From Pseudarthrobacter chlorophenolicus (lineage in GTDB: Bacteria > Actinomycetota > Actinomycetes > Actinomycetales > Micrococcaceae), in NCBI RefSeq assembly GCF_000962805.1, contig NZ_JZTW01000024.1, positions 1-55,802 of the forward strand: DNA of 55,802 nucleotides. Reading direction: 5' to 3'. The notes beneath the pieces were generated by a model. The model worked only from the letters and a program-made list of their open reading frames with translations. It was not told where the DNA came from and ran no database searches. Of the stretch, positions 50,201 to 55,802 are shown in pieces; position 1 is the first letter of the stretch; each line of letters starts with the position of its first letter. Made by a program: the position numbers and the translations under genes.

Positions 50201-50628
50201 TTGGGATTTCACTCGCCGCATGTACTGCCTTGGATTGGCGGCCTGATCTACAACGCGAAGAAAGTTGTGCCGGCTGTGCAGTCCGGAAGAATCGACGTGC
50301 TGCTCTCTTTGGAGAGCGACGAACGAAAGCGCATCCGCCGGCAGATCACGGGAAAAGCACCACTAGATATCGAGCACCTTCCGGTCGTCAGGGCCGCTGC
50401 GGTGCAACTTCGCAAGAACGTTGCCACCCAGCTACTGGTGCAACCAATGATCCCGCTCATCTTCATTCCTCAAGCCGTAAATTTCGCTAGACGTGGAGAC
50501 AGCCGTTCGGGTGGTTCATGACCATCGGCGCGGCAGGATTGGTCATAGGCCTTGGGTTCGTTGCCCGTGACTTTCGACGTGCGGGCCGTTTCTTGGCGAT
50601 AACTGGCGAGCAAGCCCGGCGAAGCTGA
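50201..50628 (+). pseudogene. Frameshifted small membrane protein
   Basis: Two frame segments read as one protein. From 50201 (TTG): PWIGGLIYNAKKVVPAVQSG, SLESDERKRIRRQITGKAPL, VVRAAAVQLRKNVATQLLVQ and PMIPLIFIPQAVNFA, then out of frame. From 50491 in the next frame: TWRQPFGWFMTIGAAGLVIG, LGFVARDFRRAGRFLAITGE and QARRS, stop at 50626-50628. One base is missing near 50490. The frame is open further upstream to about 50000 without a good start, so the 5' end is also uncertain. Two membrane helices, function unknown. Confidence 0.6.
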
Positions 50629-50957
50629 CGCCCGGCCCTAAGCACGGCAACCACGGTGATCGGTCAGGCGCTCTCCACTACCGATGCATCCCAGTTGCCG
50701 GTACAGGATCCCCTTACGGGAGAGTTGAATTCCTGTGTCTCATAACCTCAGTGCCTCGAATCCCTAGCGATGCAAGACAGTTCAAGTCCAGGGATCAATG
50801 GGTGCGGGCTGTGCAGACGACTTTGGACATTCCGTGCAGCCGACTTCGAAAACTGACAGATCCGCACCGTTTCGCGTAATCTTCGCGTCCCGGATGTTAT
50901 GCCAAAACGCCCGCCATAGAAGGAGGTCACAGGCGCAACTTTCGGTACGGTGCTCGG
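50629..50957. other. 329-bp region upstream of the resolvase gene
   Basis: No gene recognised. As serine resolvases usually act on a res site beside their gene, 50830-50957 is the likeliest place for one, but I could not define subsites by eye. AGAAGGAGG at 50919-50927 is a ribosome-binding-like sequence 30 bp before the resolvase, too far for direct use. Confidence 0.35.
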
Positions 50958-51536
50958 ATGGAAATCGGATATGCGCGAGTCTCAACGGCGAAGCAGGACC
51001 TAGGGCGGCAACTGGATGCGCTGGCGGTCGCCGGGATCACCAAAGTGTTCGCCGATAAGAAGTCCGGAGCCACAAGGGACCGGCCCGGCCTTCAGGGGGC
51101 GTTGGACCATGCCAGGGCTGGTGATGTGATCGTGGTGCATACTTTGGACCGACTGGGGCGCACGGTGCGGGACACTCTGAACCTGATGCACGAGCTCAAA
51201 GGTCGCGGGGTGGGCGTCCGGACGCTGGCTGATCCCTTGCCAATCGACACATCGGACCCGGACAGCCCCATGGCGCAGCTGGCGGTGGTGATGCTGGCAC
51301 TTTTCGGAGAGATGGAACGAACCTACGCAACCGAACGGGCATCCCATGCGAGGGCGGTGGCGACGGCACATGGCCGGCGGACGGGCCGGCCTTCCGTTGT
51401 CGATCCCGACAAGCTTGAACACGCTGCCATGCTGCGGGAGAAGGGTATCCCGATGCGGGAAATTGTCAGCAAAACGGGGCTGGCCCGAACAACGCTGTAC
51501 CGCCACCTACCGCCTCGCCACGACGATAAGGACTAA
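50958..51536 (+). CDS. Serine recombinase (resolvase/invertase family)
   Basis: A 192-residue small serine recombinase. The catalytic Ser9 lies in MEIGYARVSTAKQD. HTLDRLGRTVRDTLNLM and LFGEMERTYATERASHARA (E helix) follow, then a C-terminal HTH (MREIVSKTGLARTTLYRHL). Such proteins resolve plasmid multimers or Tn3-type cointegrates. It stands at the border between the mer/cop block and the partition module, and no transposase accompanies it. Confidence 0.92.
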   Translation: MEIGYARVSTAKQDLGRQLDALAVAGITKVFADKKSGATRDRPGLQGALDHARAGDVIVVHTLDRLGRTVRDTLNLMHELKGRGVGVRTLADPLPIDTSDPDSPMAQLAVVMLALFGEMERTYATERASHARAVATAHGRRTGRPSVVDPDKLEHAAMLREKGIPMREIVSKTGLARTTLYRHLPPRHDDKD

Positions 51537-51549
51537 GACCTAAGTCGGC

Positions 51550-52467
51550 TCATGGCGCCAGGGGGCCTTCATCGTCCTCTTCCGCCTCACGTAAGCGAAT
51601 TCGTTCGTGTGCGGCTTCGAGCTCTTCGCCCACGGCTTCCTCGTCCCCGATTCTTGCGATGTGGTAGTTGAAGAAGTCCGCGGAAGTGTGGATGAAGATT
51701 CGAGAGACAATCTCCCCCAGCAGTGGCAGTTCCTGACGTGTGTAGTAAGTGGCCACATCAAGGTTTGCGGACACCCACCGAACCTTCCGGAAAAGGCTCA
51801 TCACTACGCCGACTGACGGCTTGTACAGGTCAAGAGCCAGGTCCTGTATTACTCGCTGCGAGGTCCATAGGAGCCCGTTGTCAACCAGTTCCGATTGGAT
51901 TGCGTCGGCCGCTCGTTCCTTGATCGAGATCAGCCGGCGCACGTCTTCCGAGACCGAAGCCCTTGCAGCAAGTGCAGACCACTCCTTGTACGTATTGACC
52001 TCGGCGTCATCGTTCCAAAGCGAATCTAGGTGCTCGTATCTGCCAGCCCCGTTGGCGAACCGCTCGACCATGTTCGTGAGGTCGGGGTCTAGGGCGTCCA
52101 GCGGGCGGACGAGGTATCCCCTCTTACGCCGCGCGATGCCGGGGCCCGACGGGGGCATCGGCAACTTTTCAACCGCGTTGAGGAGGTTCCCAATTTTATG
52201 GGAGTAGTCACGCAGCCTCGGGAACTCGCCAGCGACCGCGTACCCGTTGCAGGCAATAGCCAGCTTGCACAGGCGCTCCAATCCGGACGAATACGAGTGC
52301 ATCCCAACATGAAGTGCGTAATTCTGATCTTTGCTGCCCCAGGGGAACAAATCAGGAGCCGTCGGGACAGAACACAGCCTACGAAGCCCGACCAAGGCCA
52401 GATCGGAGGCGAACTGAGTTTCGGCGACAAGGCTCTCCCAGATAGGCAGCGTCATGCGGCGATTCAT
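51550..52467 (-). CDS. All-helical hypothetical protein, possibly HEPN-like
   Basis: A 305-residue protein from ATG 52467 (MNRRMTLPIWESL); TTG 52488 is an alternative. It has no signal or membrane segment and is largely helical. GMHSYSSGLERLCKLAIACN followed by FPRLRDYSHKIGNLL resembles the helix pair with an (R)DYSHKI core seen in HEPN-superfamily proteins, many of which are RNases in toxin or defence modules. The Rx(4-6)H catalytic pattern can be read as R-LRDYS-H. C-terminal acidic tail (EAEEDDEGPLAP). It is placed between resolvase and partition genes. Assignment is tentative. Confidence 0.6.
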   Translation of the reverse strand: MNRRMTLPIWESLVAETQFASDLALVGLRRLCSVPTAPDLFPWGSKDQNYALHVGMHSYSSGLERLCKLAIACNGYAVAGEFPRLRDYSHKIGNLLNAVEKLPMPPSGPGIARRKRGYLVRPLDALDPDLTNMVERFANGAGRYEHLDSLWNDDAEVNTYKEWSALAARASVSEDVRRLISIKERAADAIQSELVDNGLLWTSQRVIQDLALDLYKPSVGVVMSLFRKVRWVSANLDVATYYTRQELPLLGEIVSRIFIHTSADFFNYHIARIGDEEAVGEELEAAHERIRLREAEEDDEGPLAP

Positions 52468-52522
52468 GCCGAGTCCGCCCGTTTCCAAGCAAAACTAGTT
52501 AGTGCCCTGGTATCCTCGCCCC

Positions 52523-52552
52523 TACTCAAATACTCAAATGAGTAATTACTCA
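52523..52552. repeat. TACTCA repeat cluster 1
   Basis: TACTCAAA at 52523-52530 and 52531-52538, then inverted TGAGTA 52539-52544 and TACTCA 52547-52552. Lies between the partition genes and the HEPN-like gene start. The same hexamer recurs in clusters at 52.77, 53.45 and 54.76 kb. Confidence 0.75.
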
Positions 52553-52773
52553 TCTGGAAACGAATCTATGTAAGCGGTCAGGAACTCTTTGACGCTTTGA
52601 TTGCGCTTGGCAGCGAGGATTTTGAGCTTGGCATGCTTACTTCTGGGGACTTCAAAGTTCACCCGCTGAAGCTGTTCGGCTGGAACCTCGTCCTTGAGGC
52701 TTTCCATCAATTTGGCTTTGGCTGTGGCGGACTGACTGGGGCGACCAGTGGACAATTTGGAAAAACTACTCAT
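52546..52773 (-). CDS. Ribbon-helix-helix partition protein (ParB/ParG-like)
   Basis: A 75-residue protein. A basic flexible N-terminus (MSSFSKLSTGRPSQSATAKA) is followed by an RHH-like domain: QRVNFEVPRSKHAKLKILAA strand-helix, then KRNQSVKEFLTAYIDSFPDE. This is the layout of small ParG-type centromere-binding partners of ParA. Its start codon overlaps four tandem octamers that would be its operator/centromere, and it lies 12 bp after parA. Confidence 0.78.
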   Translation of the reverse strand: MSSFSKLSTGRPSQSATAKAKLMESLKDEVPAEQLQRVNFEVPRSKHAKLKILAAKRNQSVKEFLTAYIDSFPDE

Positions 52774-52798
52774 TTACTCATTTCCTCATTTACTCACA
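52767..52798. repeat. TACTCA repeat cluster 2: four tandem octamers
   Basis: TACTCATT, TACTCATT, TCCTCATT, TACTCACA in exact 8-bp register from 52767 to 52798. They span the gap between the parA stop and the start of the RHH gene. Head-to-tail 8-bp arrays are what RHH centromere-binding proteins recognise, so this is a candidate parS and autoregulatory site. Confidence 0.8.
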
Positions 52799-53418
52799 AG
52801 TGCAAGGAGTTCGCTGGTGAGCTCTTGGATCTCTTTGGCCCCTGGAGATCCCGGGAAGTCTTCCAGGATGGTTGATCCCCCGGCAGCGGTTCCTGGATAG
52901 TCAACGCGCTGGTGCACCCGGGACTGCAGGACGGGGAGGTTGTAGCCTTCCAGGATCCCGGAAACTTCCTTACCTATATTCGTTCCAGTAATGGCGCGGG
53001 AAACAACAAAAGCTGCCTGCAGCTTTCCGTCCGTTATTTCGATTCGCTGCTTCACCAGGTCAACCAAGTCGGATGTTGCCCAGATGTCATAAGGCGAGGG
53101 CTGCACGGGGATAAGCGCGAAGTCGCTGGCTTTGATGGCTGACACTGCGAGGTCTGCTGCTTGTGGGGCTCCATCGATGATGACAAAGTCCACGGGGGCG
53201 ATGCTCTTCAGGTCCCGCTCGATGGTTGGCCGGTCCATTCCGACTACTGGCATCGGATGATCCTCGCGGGCTGCGGCCCAGTCCCGCGCACTGCCTTGGG
53301 GATCTGAGTCAACAAGCAGCACCGTATGGCCGGCAAGCCTCAGCGCCGTGGCGAGATGCGTGGCAATTGTGGTTTTGCCGGCTCCGCCTTTTTGGTTGAG
53401 AACTGCGATGACTTTCAC
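52786..53418 (-). CDS. parA: ParA-family partition ATPase
   Basis: A 210-residue small ParA (type Ib). The GTG at 53418 with AGGA upstream starts directly at VKVIAVLNQKGGAGKTTIAT, the deviant Walker A motif (10-17). DSDPQGSARDWAAARED, FVIIDGAPQAADLAV (Walker B) and PVQPSPYDIWATSDLV follow. Without an N-terminal HTH it depends on the RHH partner for regulation. It segregates a low-copy replicon. Confidence 0.93.
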   Translation of the reverse strand: MKVIAVLNQKGGAGKTTIATHLATALRLAGHTVLLVDSDPQGSARDWAAAREDHPMPVVGMDRPTIERDLKSIAPVDFVIIDGAPQAADLAVSAIKASDFALIPVQPSPYDIWATSDLVDLVKQRIEITDGKLQAAFVVSRAITGTNIGKEVSGILEGYNLPVLQSRVHQRVDYPGTAAGGSTILEDFPGSPGAKEIQELTSELLALVSK

Positions 53419-53439
53419 GTGGCGTCCTGTTCTGTCCAA

Positions 53440-53500
53440 ACTCAAATGAGTATTTGAGGAAATACTCATTTGAGTGTCGCATGAGTAGATGAGTATTTGA
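53440..53500. repeat. TACTCA repeat cluster 3 (parA promoter region)
   Basis: At least six copies of TACTCA/TGAGTA or close variants, including ACTCAAATGAGT (53440-53451), TACTCATT (53463-53470) and TGAGTA at 53482 and 53490. Several pairs are inverted. It lies immediately upstream of parA, so it is probably the operator region or part of the centromere. Confidence 0.75.
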
Positions 53501-53506
53501 GAGAAG

Positions 53507-53872
53507 CTAGGGGAGCGGCGTGTCCCTGTAACCTTGGCGAGATATGGCGCTTTGCGCCTTCTCGAGTTCGGTGCCAAGTTCCGCAGCGAGGTTGGCCGCC
53601 CGGGTCAGGTGGTCGGCCGCCGTGGCGACGCTCTGGACCGGGTCCTGCCCGTCGTCTTCGTAGACCTCGTATTCGTTGAGTGATTTTCCAAGTGATCGTG
53701 CCAGCTGCGTGCATGCTTGGGGGAGCAAGTGTCCCATGCCCTTAAGGTTCCCTAGGACGCTGTACACGGTTGGAGCAGCATAGACCTGCGTAAGGGTGAG
53801 GTGATTGATTGCCCGAATAGCCTCATAGGCTTCATCTGCTGCGCGAACCACTTCGGGCGTTTCGTTGTCCAT
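53507..53872 (-). CDS. Hypothetical helical protein of the plasmid module
   Basis: A 121-residue acidic, helical protein (MDNETPEVVRAADEAYEAIR through DHLTRAANLAAELGTELEKA). No signal peptide or membrane segment. I do not recognise the family. It precedes parA in the same direction, separated by the repeat cluster, and its start is 46 bp after the HTH gene. Confidence 0.6.
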   Translation of the reverse strand: MDNETPEVVRAADEAYEAIRAINHLTLTQVYAAPTVYSVLGNLKGMGHLLPQACTQLARSLGKSLNEYEVYEDDGQDPVQSVATAADHLTRAANLAAELGTELEKAQSAISRQGYRDTPLP

Positions 53873-53918
53873 TGGTCGTCTCCTTGTCTGTATGGGTGTC
53901 TCGTCCGGCCGCCCTGGG

Positions 53919-54314
53919 CTATGCGGGCGGGGCTTTCTTGGCTTTCAACTGCGATACGCGCTGCGTGGAGATGCCGAGCATGCGGGCTACTTCGGTGATG
54001 GTGAAGTCCTCGCTCAGTTCGGCGATGACGGCACGGGATTCCGCGGCTCCCTTTGTCGATAGTTCCTGGGCCTTCTCCAGGTCGTCCCGTGCCTGGGTCC
54101 AGCGTTCCATGATGTTTCCAGGCGCTCTCAGGGTGACGTGCACCGTTACCTCTTCCGGATCGAGGTTGAGCGTCGTGGCCACGAGGTCGGCAGCGATGTC
54201 CTGGATGTCTTTTGCGCGGCTGGCCCGGGCTGCCTGGTTGATTTGATGGATACGTATCTCCCACCATTTGCCCTCTTTATGGGCGATTGCTTCAAACTCA
54301 CGTTTGGTTGTCAT
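53919..54314 (-). CDS. HicB-like domain with C-terminal helix-turn-helix
   Basis: A 131-residue protein. Residues 1-60 resemble a HicB-type ferredoxin-like domain (FEAIAHKEGKWWEIRIHQIN, then AKDIQDIAADLVATTLNL). A helical linker follows, then an HTH (FTITEVARMLGISTQRVSQL). Such proteins are often antitoxins, but no HicA toxin is adjacent. It may instead be a plasmid regulator, and the CTAGGGGGACTAG promoter element lies just upstream. Confidence 0.65.
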   Translation of the reverse strand: MTTKREFEAIAHKEGKWWEIRIHQINQAARASRAKDIQDIAADLVATTLNLDPEEVTVHVTLRAPGNIMERWTQARDDLEKAQELSTKGAAESRAVIAELSEDFTITEVARMLGISTQRVSQLKAKKAPPA

Positions 54315-54362
54315 GCGTTGGGGGAGTCCTTTCCTGGCGTCCGGGCAGCTGTCCGTGTCTAC

Positions 54363-54400
54363 GCTAGTCCCCCTAGAGCAGTTGTCGCAGGGGGGCTAGC
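54363..54400 (-). promoter_or_regulatory. Promoter element CTAGGGGGACTAG upstream of the HicB-like gene
   Basis: The minus strand reads CTAGGGGGACTAGCGTAGA, identical apart from one base to the element before the last operon (about 55.67 kb). It also forms an inverted repeat: GCTAGTCCCCC (54363-54373) with GGGGGGCTAGC (54390-54400). TAGCGT can act as -10 with TGCGAC 17 bp upstream. Confidence 0.6.
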
Positions 54401-54731
54401 AGGATTCCTCGTTGAGCTGGTACAAGCCCGTAAAACCGGCAGGGCGTGGGTGAGGTGTGGGCCATCCCCCCACACGAATCAGTTGAATCTCTTTGAGCGT
54501 GTAAAAGGGCTCCGTAACGAGATGCTTGTGCATGTAGGCGCAGCGGCCATCGGCCTGCAGCTCGTGGTCTTGCTCGATGCGCTCTTGCTCGCTTCTGCGG
54601 GCGCGGGCACGTTCGGCTCCCCAGTTGGAATGGCATGCCGGGCAGTAGGCGACTTCGTAACCTTCCGGGTCAAATACGGTGGGGAACCGCTCCGCGTCGA
54701 ATAGCGTGAGCTGGCCGGCCAACTCCATCAT
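54396..54731 (-). CDS. Plasmid-type hypothetical protein with zinc-ribbon-like CxxC
   Basis: A 111-residue protein. VAYCPACHSNWG holds one CxxC pair; a third Cys (GRCAYMHKH) with nearby His could complete a zinc site. RARARRSEQERIEQDHE is a charged helix. AAGGA lies just before two adjacent ATG codons (54731 and 54728). No family recognised. A TACTCAATTGAGTA palindrome sits 23 bp upstream. Confidence 0.6.
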   Translation of the reverse strand: MMELAGQLTLFDAERFPTVFDPEGYEVAYCPACHSNWGAERARARRSEQERIEQDHELQADGRCAYMHKHLVTEPFYTLKEIQLIRVGGWPTPHPRPAGFTGLYQLNEESC

Positions 54732-54752
54732 GATCCTTCCTTTTCGCTGTCA

Positions 54753-54783
54753 ATACTCAATTGAGTAAATGATTAGATACTCA
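54753..54783. repeat. TACTCA repeat cluster 4
   Basis: A perfect 14-bp palindrome TACTCAATTGAGTA (54754-54767) and a further TACTCA at 54778-54783, in the gap between the glutaredoxin-like gene and the CxxC protein gene. It extends the repeat family to a second transcription unit. Confidence 0.75.
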
Positions 54784-55011
54784 TTAGAGGGTAAGAATTT
54801 TGTCGGGTCGGAAGCCTGACCATGAATCTGAATCGGTGACTACGACAGGCGCGGCCATGTGGCCGGCCTGCCGGAAAGTGTCCCTCTCCGTCGTTGTCAT
54901 CTCCTTGACCTGGTACATGATTCCCTGACGGGTCAAAGCCTTTTTGGTGGCCGTGCAGTTACTGCACTCACGGCCTGTTTCATCGGTGATGGTGTAGACG
55001 GTGATGCTCAT
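54784..55011 (-). CDS. NrdH/glutaredoxin-like protein
   Basis: A 75-residue thioredoxin-fold redox protein. The active site is Cys16-Ser-Asn-Cys19 (ECSNCTAT), with the cis-Pro in HMAAPVVVTDSDSW and the SGFRPDKI end typical of NrdH. It would reduce disulfides, classically for ribonucleotide reductase. Such genes are common on actinobacterial plasmids and phages. Confidence 0.85.
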   Translation of the reverse strand: MSITVYTITDETGRECSNCTATKKALTRQGIMYQVKEMTTTERDTFRQAGHMAAPVVVTDSDSWSGFRPDKILTL

Positions 55012-55067
55012 GGTTCCGGCTCCCTTGGGATCGGGGGTGGCCAGGGTTCCAGGCCACCATTGGCTGG

Positions 55068-55418
55068 CTAGACGAATTCAGCGGCGGGAAGGCGGATGTC
55101 GAACAACTTTTCAGCGAGGCGGATCAGGTGGGTTGGGGCGTCGGTGTCCCAGCCGTGTTCCGCGCGTCCCAGATAAATAGCGGTGCCTGCTACCTCGGGC
55201 AGATAGAGGCCTGTCTCCCGAAGCAATTGCCCGGCGCGTACGTTGGGGCGGAGGTTCCGGGTGTTGGCCCTGAGGTAGACCTGCCAGTCGCCGTTGACAA
55301 TGCAGTCCAGCTGTCCGTACAGCGCTTCAAGAGTGCCGTGGCGGACGTCTTGGGGGTTGGCTGTGACTCCGTCGCTGAGTCGGGCGGGGATAACCAGGGC
55401 GGTGCACTTGCGGATCAT
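55068..55418 (-). CDS. DUF3846-like hypothetical protein
   Basis: A 116-residue protein: MIRKCTALVIPARLSDG, then TLEALYGQLDCIVNGDWQVY, and GTAIYLGRAEHG. The Leu-x-LQ-x-V-G-G-like region and NxxA-like segment recall DUF3846, a family from plasmids and phages with no known function. It is in one operon with the flanking small genes. Confidence 0.55.
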   Translation of the reverse strand: MIRKCTALVIPARLSDGVTANPQDVRHGTLEALYGQLDCIVNGDWQVYLRANTRNLRPNVRAGQLLRETGLYLPEVAGTAIYLGRAEHGWDTDAPTHLIRLAEKLFDIRLPAAEFV

Positions 55419-55430
55419 GGGGGTGCTCCT

Positions 55431-55628
55431 TCACTCGTGGCGGATAGCGGCGGGGACGTATGCCCGCAGGGTTTCCTTATCGATCCAGAAGTGCTGGCGT
55501 CCGGTTCCTCCGGCGGCTACGTAGTCACCACTGAGGATGTTGTTGGTGGCTCCGAAGGTCTGGAACCACTTGTCTTCATGGTCGAAGGTGACGGCGTTTC
55601 CGCTTGCGTAAGTGGTTTCGGTGAGCAT
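55431..55628 (-). CDS. Small hypothetical protein, first of the last operon
   Basis: A 65-residue protein (MLTETTYASGNAVTFDHEDK through DKETLRAYVPAAIRHE), rich in aromatic residues and with no recognised family. AGGAATCG-type sequence precedes the ATG. It is only 12 bp from the next gene and lies directly behind the CTAGGGGGACTAG promoter. Confidence 0.6.
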   Translation of the reverse strand: MLTETTYASGNAVTFDHEDKWFQTFGATNNILSGDYVAAGGTGRQHFWIDKETLRAYVPAAIRHE

Positions 55629-55639
55629 TTTCGATTCCT

Positions 55640-55710
55640 CTCGGTGGGCTGCTGATATCTCTACTCTAGTCCCCCTAGGAACATTTATTCAAGCCCCCCT
55701 AGGAAAATAT
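55640..55710 (-). promoter_or_regulatory. Promoter and repeated operator of the last operon
   Basis: On the minus strand TTGAAT, an 18-bp spacer and TAGAGT form a promoter. The spacer carries CTAGGGGGACTAG (55666-55678 on the plus strand). A second CCTAGGGGGGCTT-like copy sits about 23 bp upstream, two helical turns away. The first copy matches the element at 54364-54376. Confidence 0.65.
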
Positions 55711-55802
55711 GCCTGTATGCGCCGCTCCTGGCAGTGGTGGTCCCCGCCAGTAGCTCGCTGGGAGCCCCCATGTGCCTTAGAACCCAGCCGTACTGCCCCG
55801 GT

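Noticed and set aside
50958..51536. Resolvase as evidence for an intact Tn3 transposon carrying mer
   Set aside because: No transposase gene and no 38-bp terminal inverted repeats starting GGGG were found in the window.
52523..53500. TACTCA repeats as a CRISPR array
   Set aside because: The repeats are 6-8 bp, directly adjacent or inverted, and lack unique spacers of constant length; no cas genes are present.

Overview
The window reads as high-GC actinobacterial DNA, most probably from Arthrobacter/Pseudarthrobacter or a close relative in the Micrococcales. This is inferred from codon use, gene families (holin-X, MptB, BCCT, YcnI/CopC) and REP-like elements; no rRNA or species marker is present. 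No rRNA, tRNA or CRISPR array was seen.

Layout. 1-20 kb is core-like: a holin-X/membrane-anchor operon with a divergent MarR regulator, an alditol-oxidase-like FAD enzyme divergent from a GH27 glycosidase, a pentapeptide-repeat protein, an agmatine-deiminase/amidase pair behind a palindromic operator, an alpha/beta hydrolase, the ribosome GTPase RsgA with a short upstream ORF, two CNNM/CBS proteins, a diguanylate cyclase, and a Gfo/Idh/MocA-ThuA-Gfo/Idh/MocA sugar operon divergent from its LacI regulator. 20-27 kb holds a SulP transporter/MerR pair and an envelope glycosyltransferase locus (MptB-like plus two GT87 paralogues, both apparently starting at ATT).

27.5-41.6 kb is a catabolic island around a divergent GntR regulator. 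The left arm has a SnoaL-flavin reductase fusion, a BCCT transporter and succinate-semialdehyde dehydrogenase. The right arm has two AA_synth (DUF1185) proteins, an alpha/beta hydrolase, an aldehyde dehydrogenase, a 4-OT-like tautomerase and a luciferase-like monooxygenase. Together these supply uptake, a two-component flavin monooxygenase, aldehyde oxidation, hydrolysis and SSA oxidation. That is the logic of direct ring cleavage known for trigonelline and pyridine, and it is the best candidate here for an undescribed system. An aminotransferase/D-2-hydroxyacid dehydrogenase pair and an aromatic-hydroxylase-like FAD monooxygenase follow.

42-50 kb is a metal-resistance block on the minus strand: HMA-like protein, merA, merB, a His-rich lipoprotein, CopD-CtaG, a broken membrane gene, ycnI and copC. 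A divergent MerR with three mercury-ligand cysteines and two MerR-type operators control it. No merT/merP is visible. Several genes here carry frameshifts. 50.9-55.8 kb is plasmid-like: a serine resolvase, a HEPN-like protein, a ParA/ribbon-helix-helix partition pair with TACTCA repeats, and a run of small accessory genes that share a promoter element. RsgA at one end and a partition module at the other suggest either an integrated plasmid or mobile element, or a large replicon carrying both.
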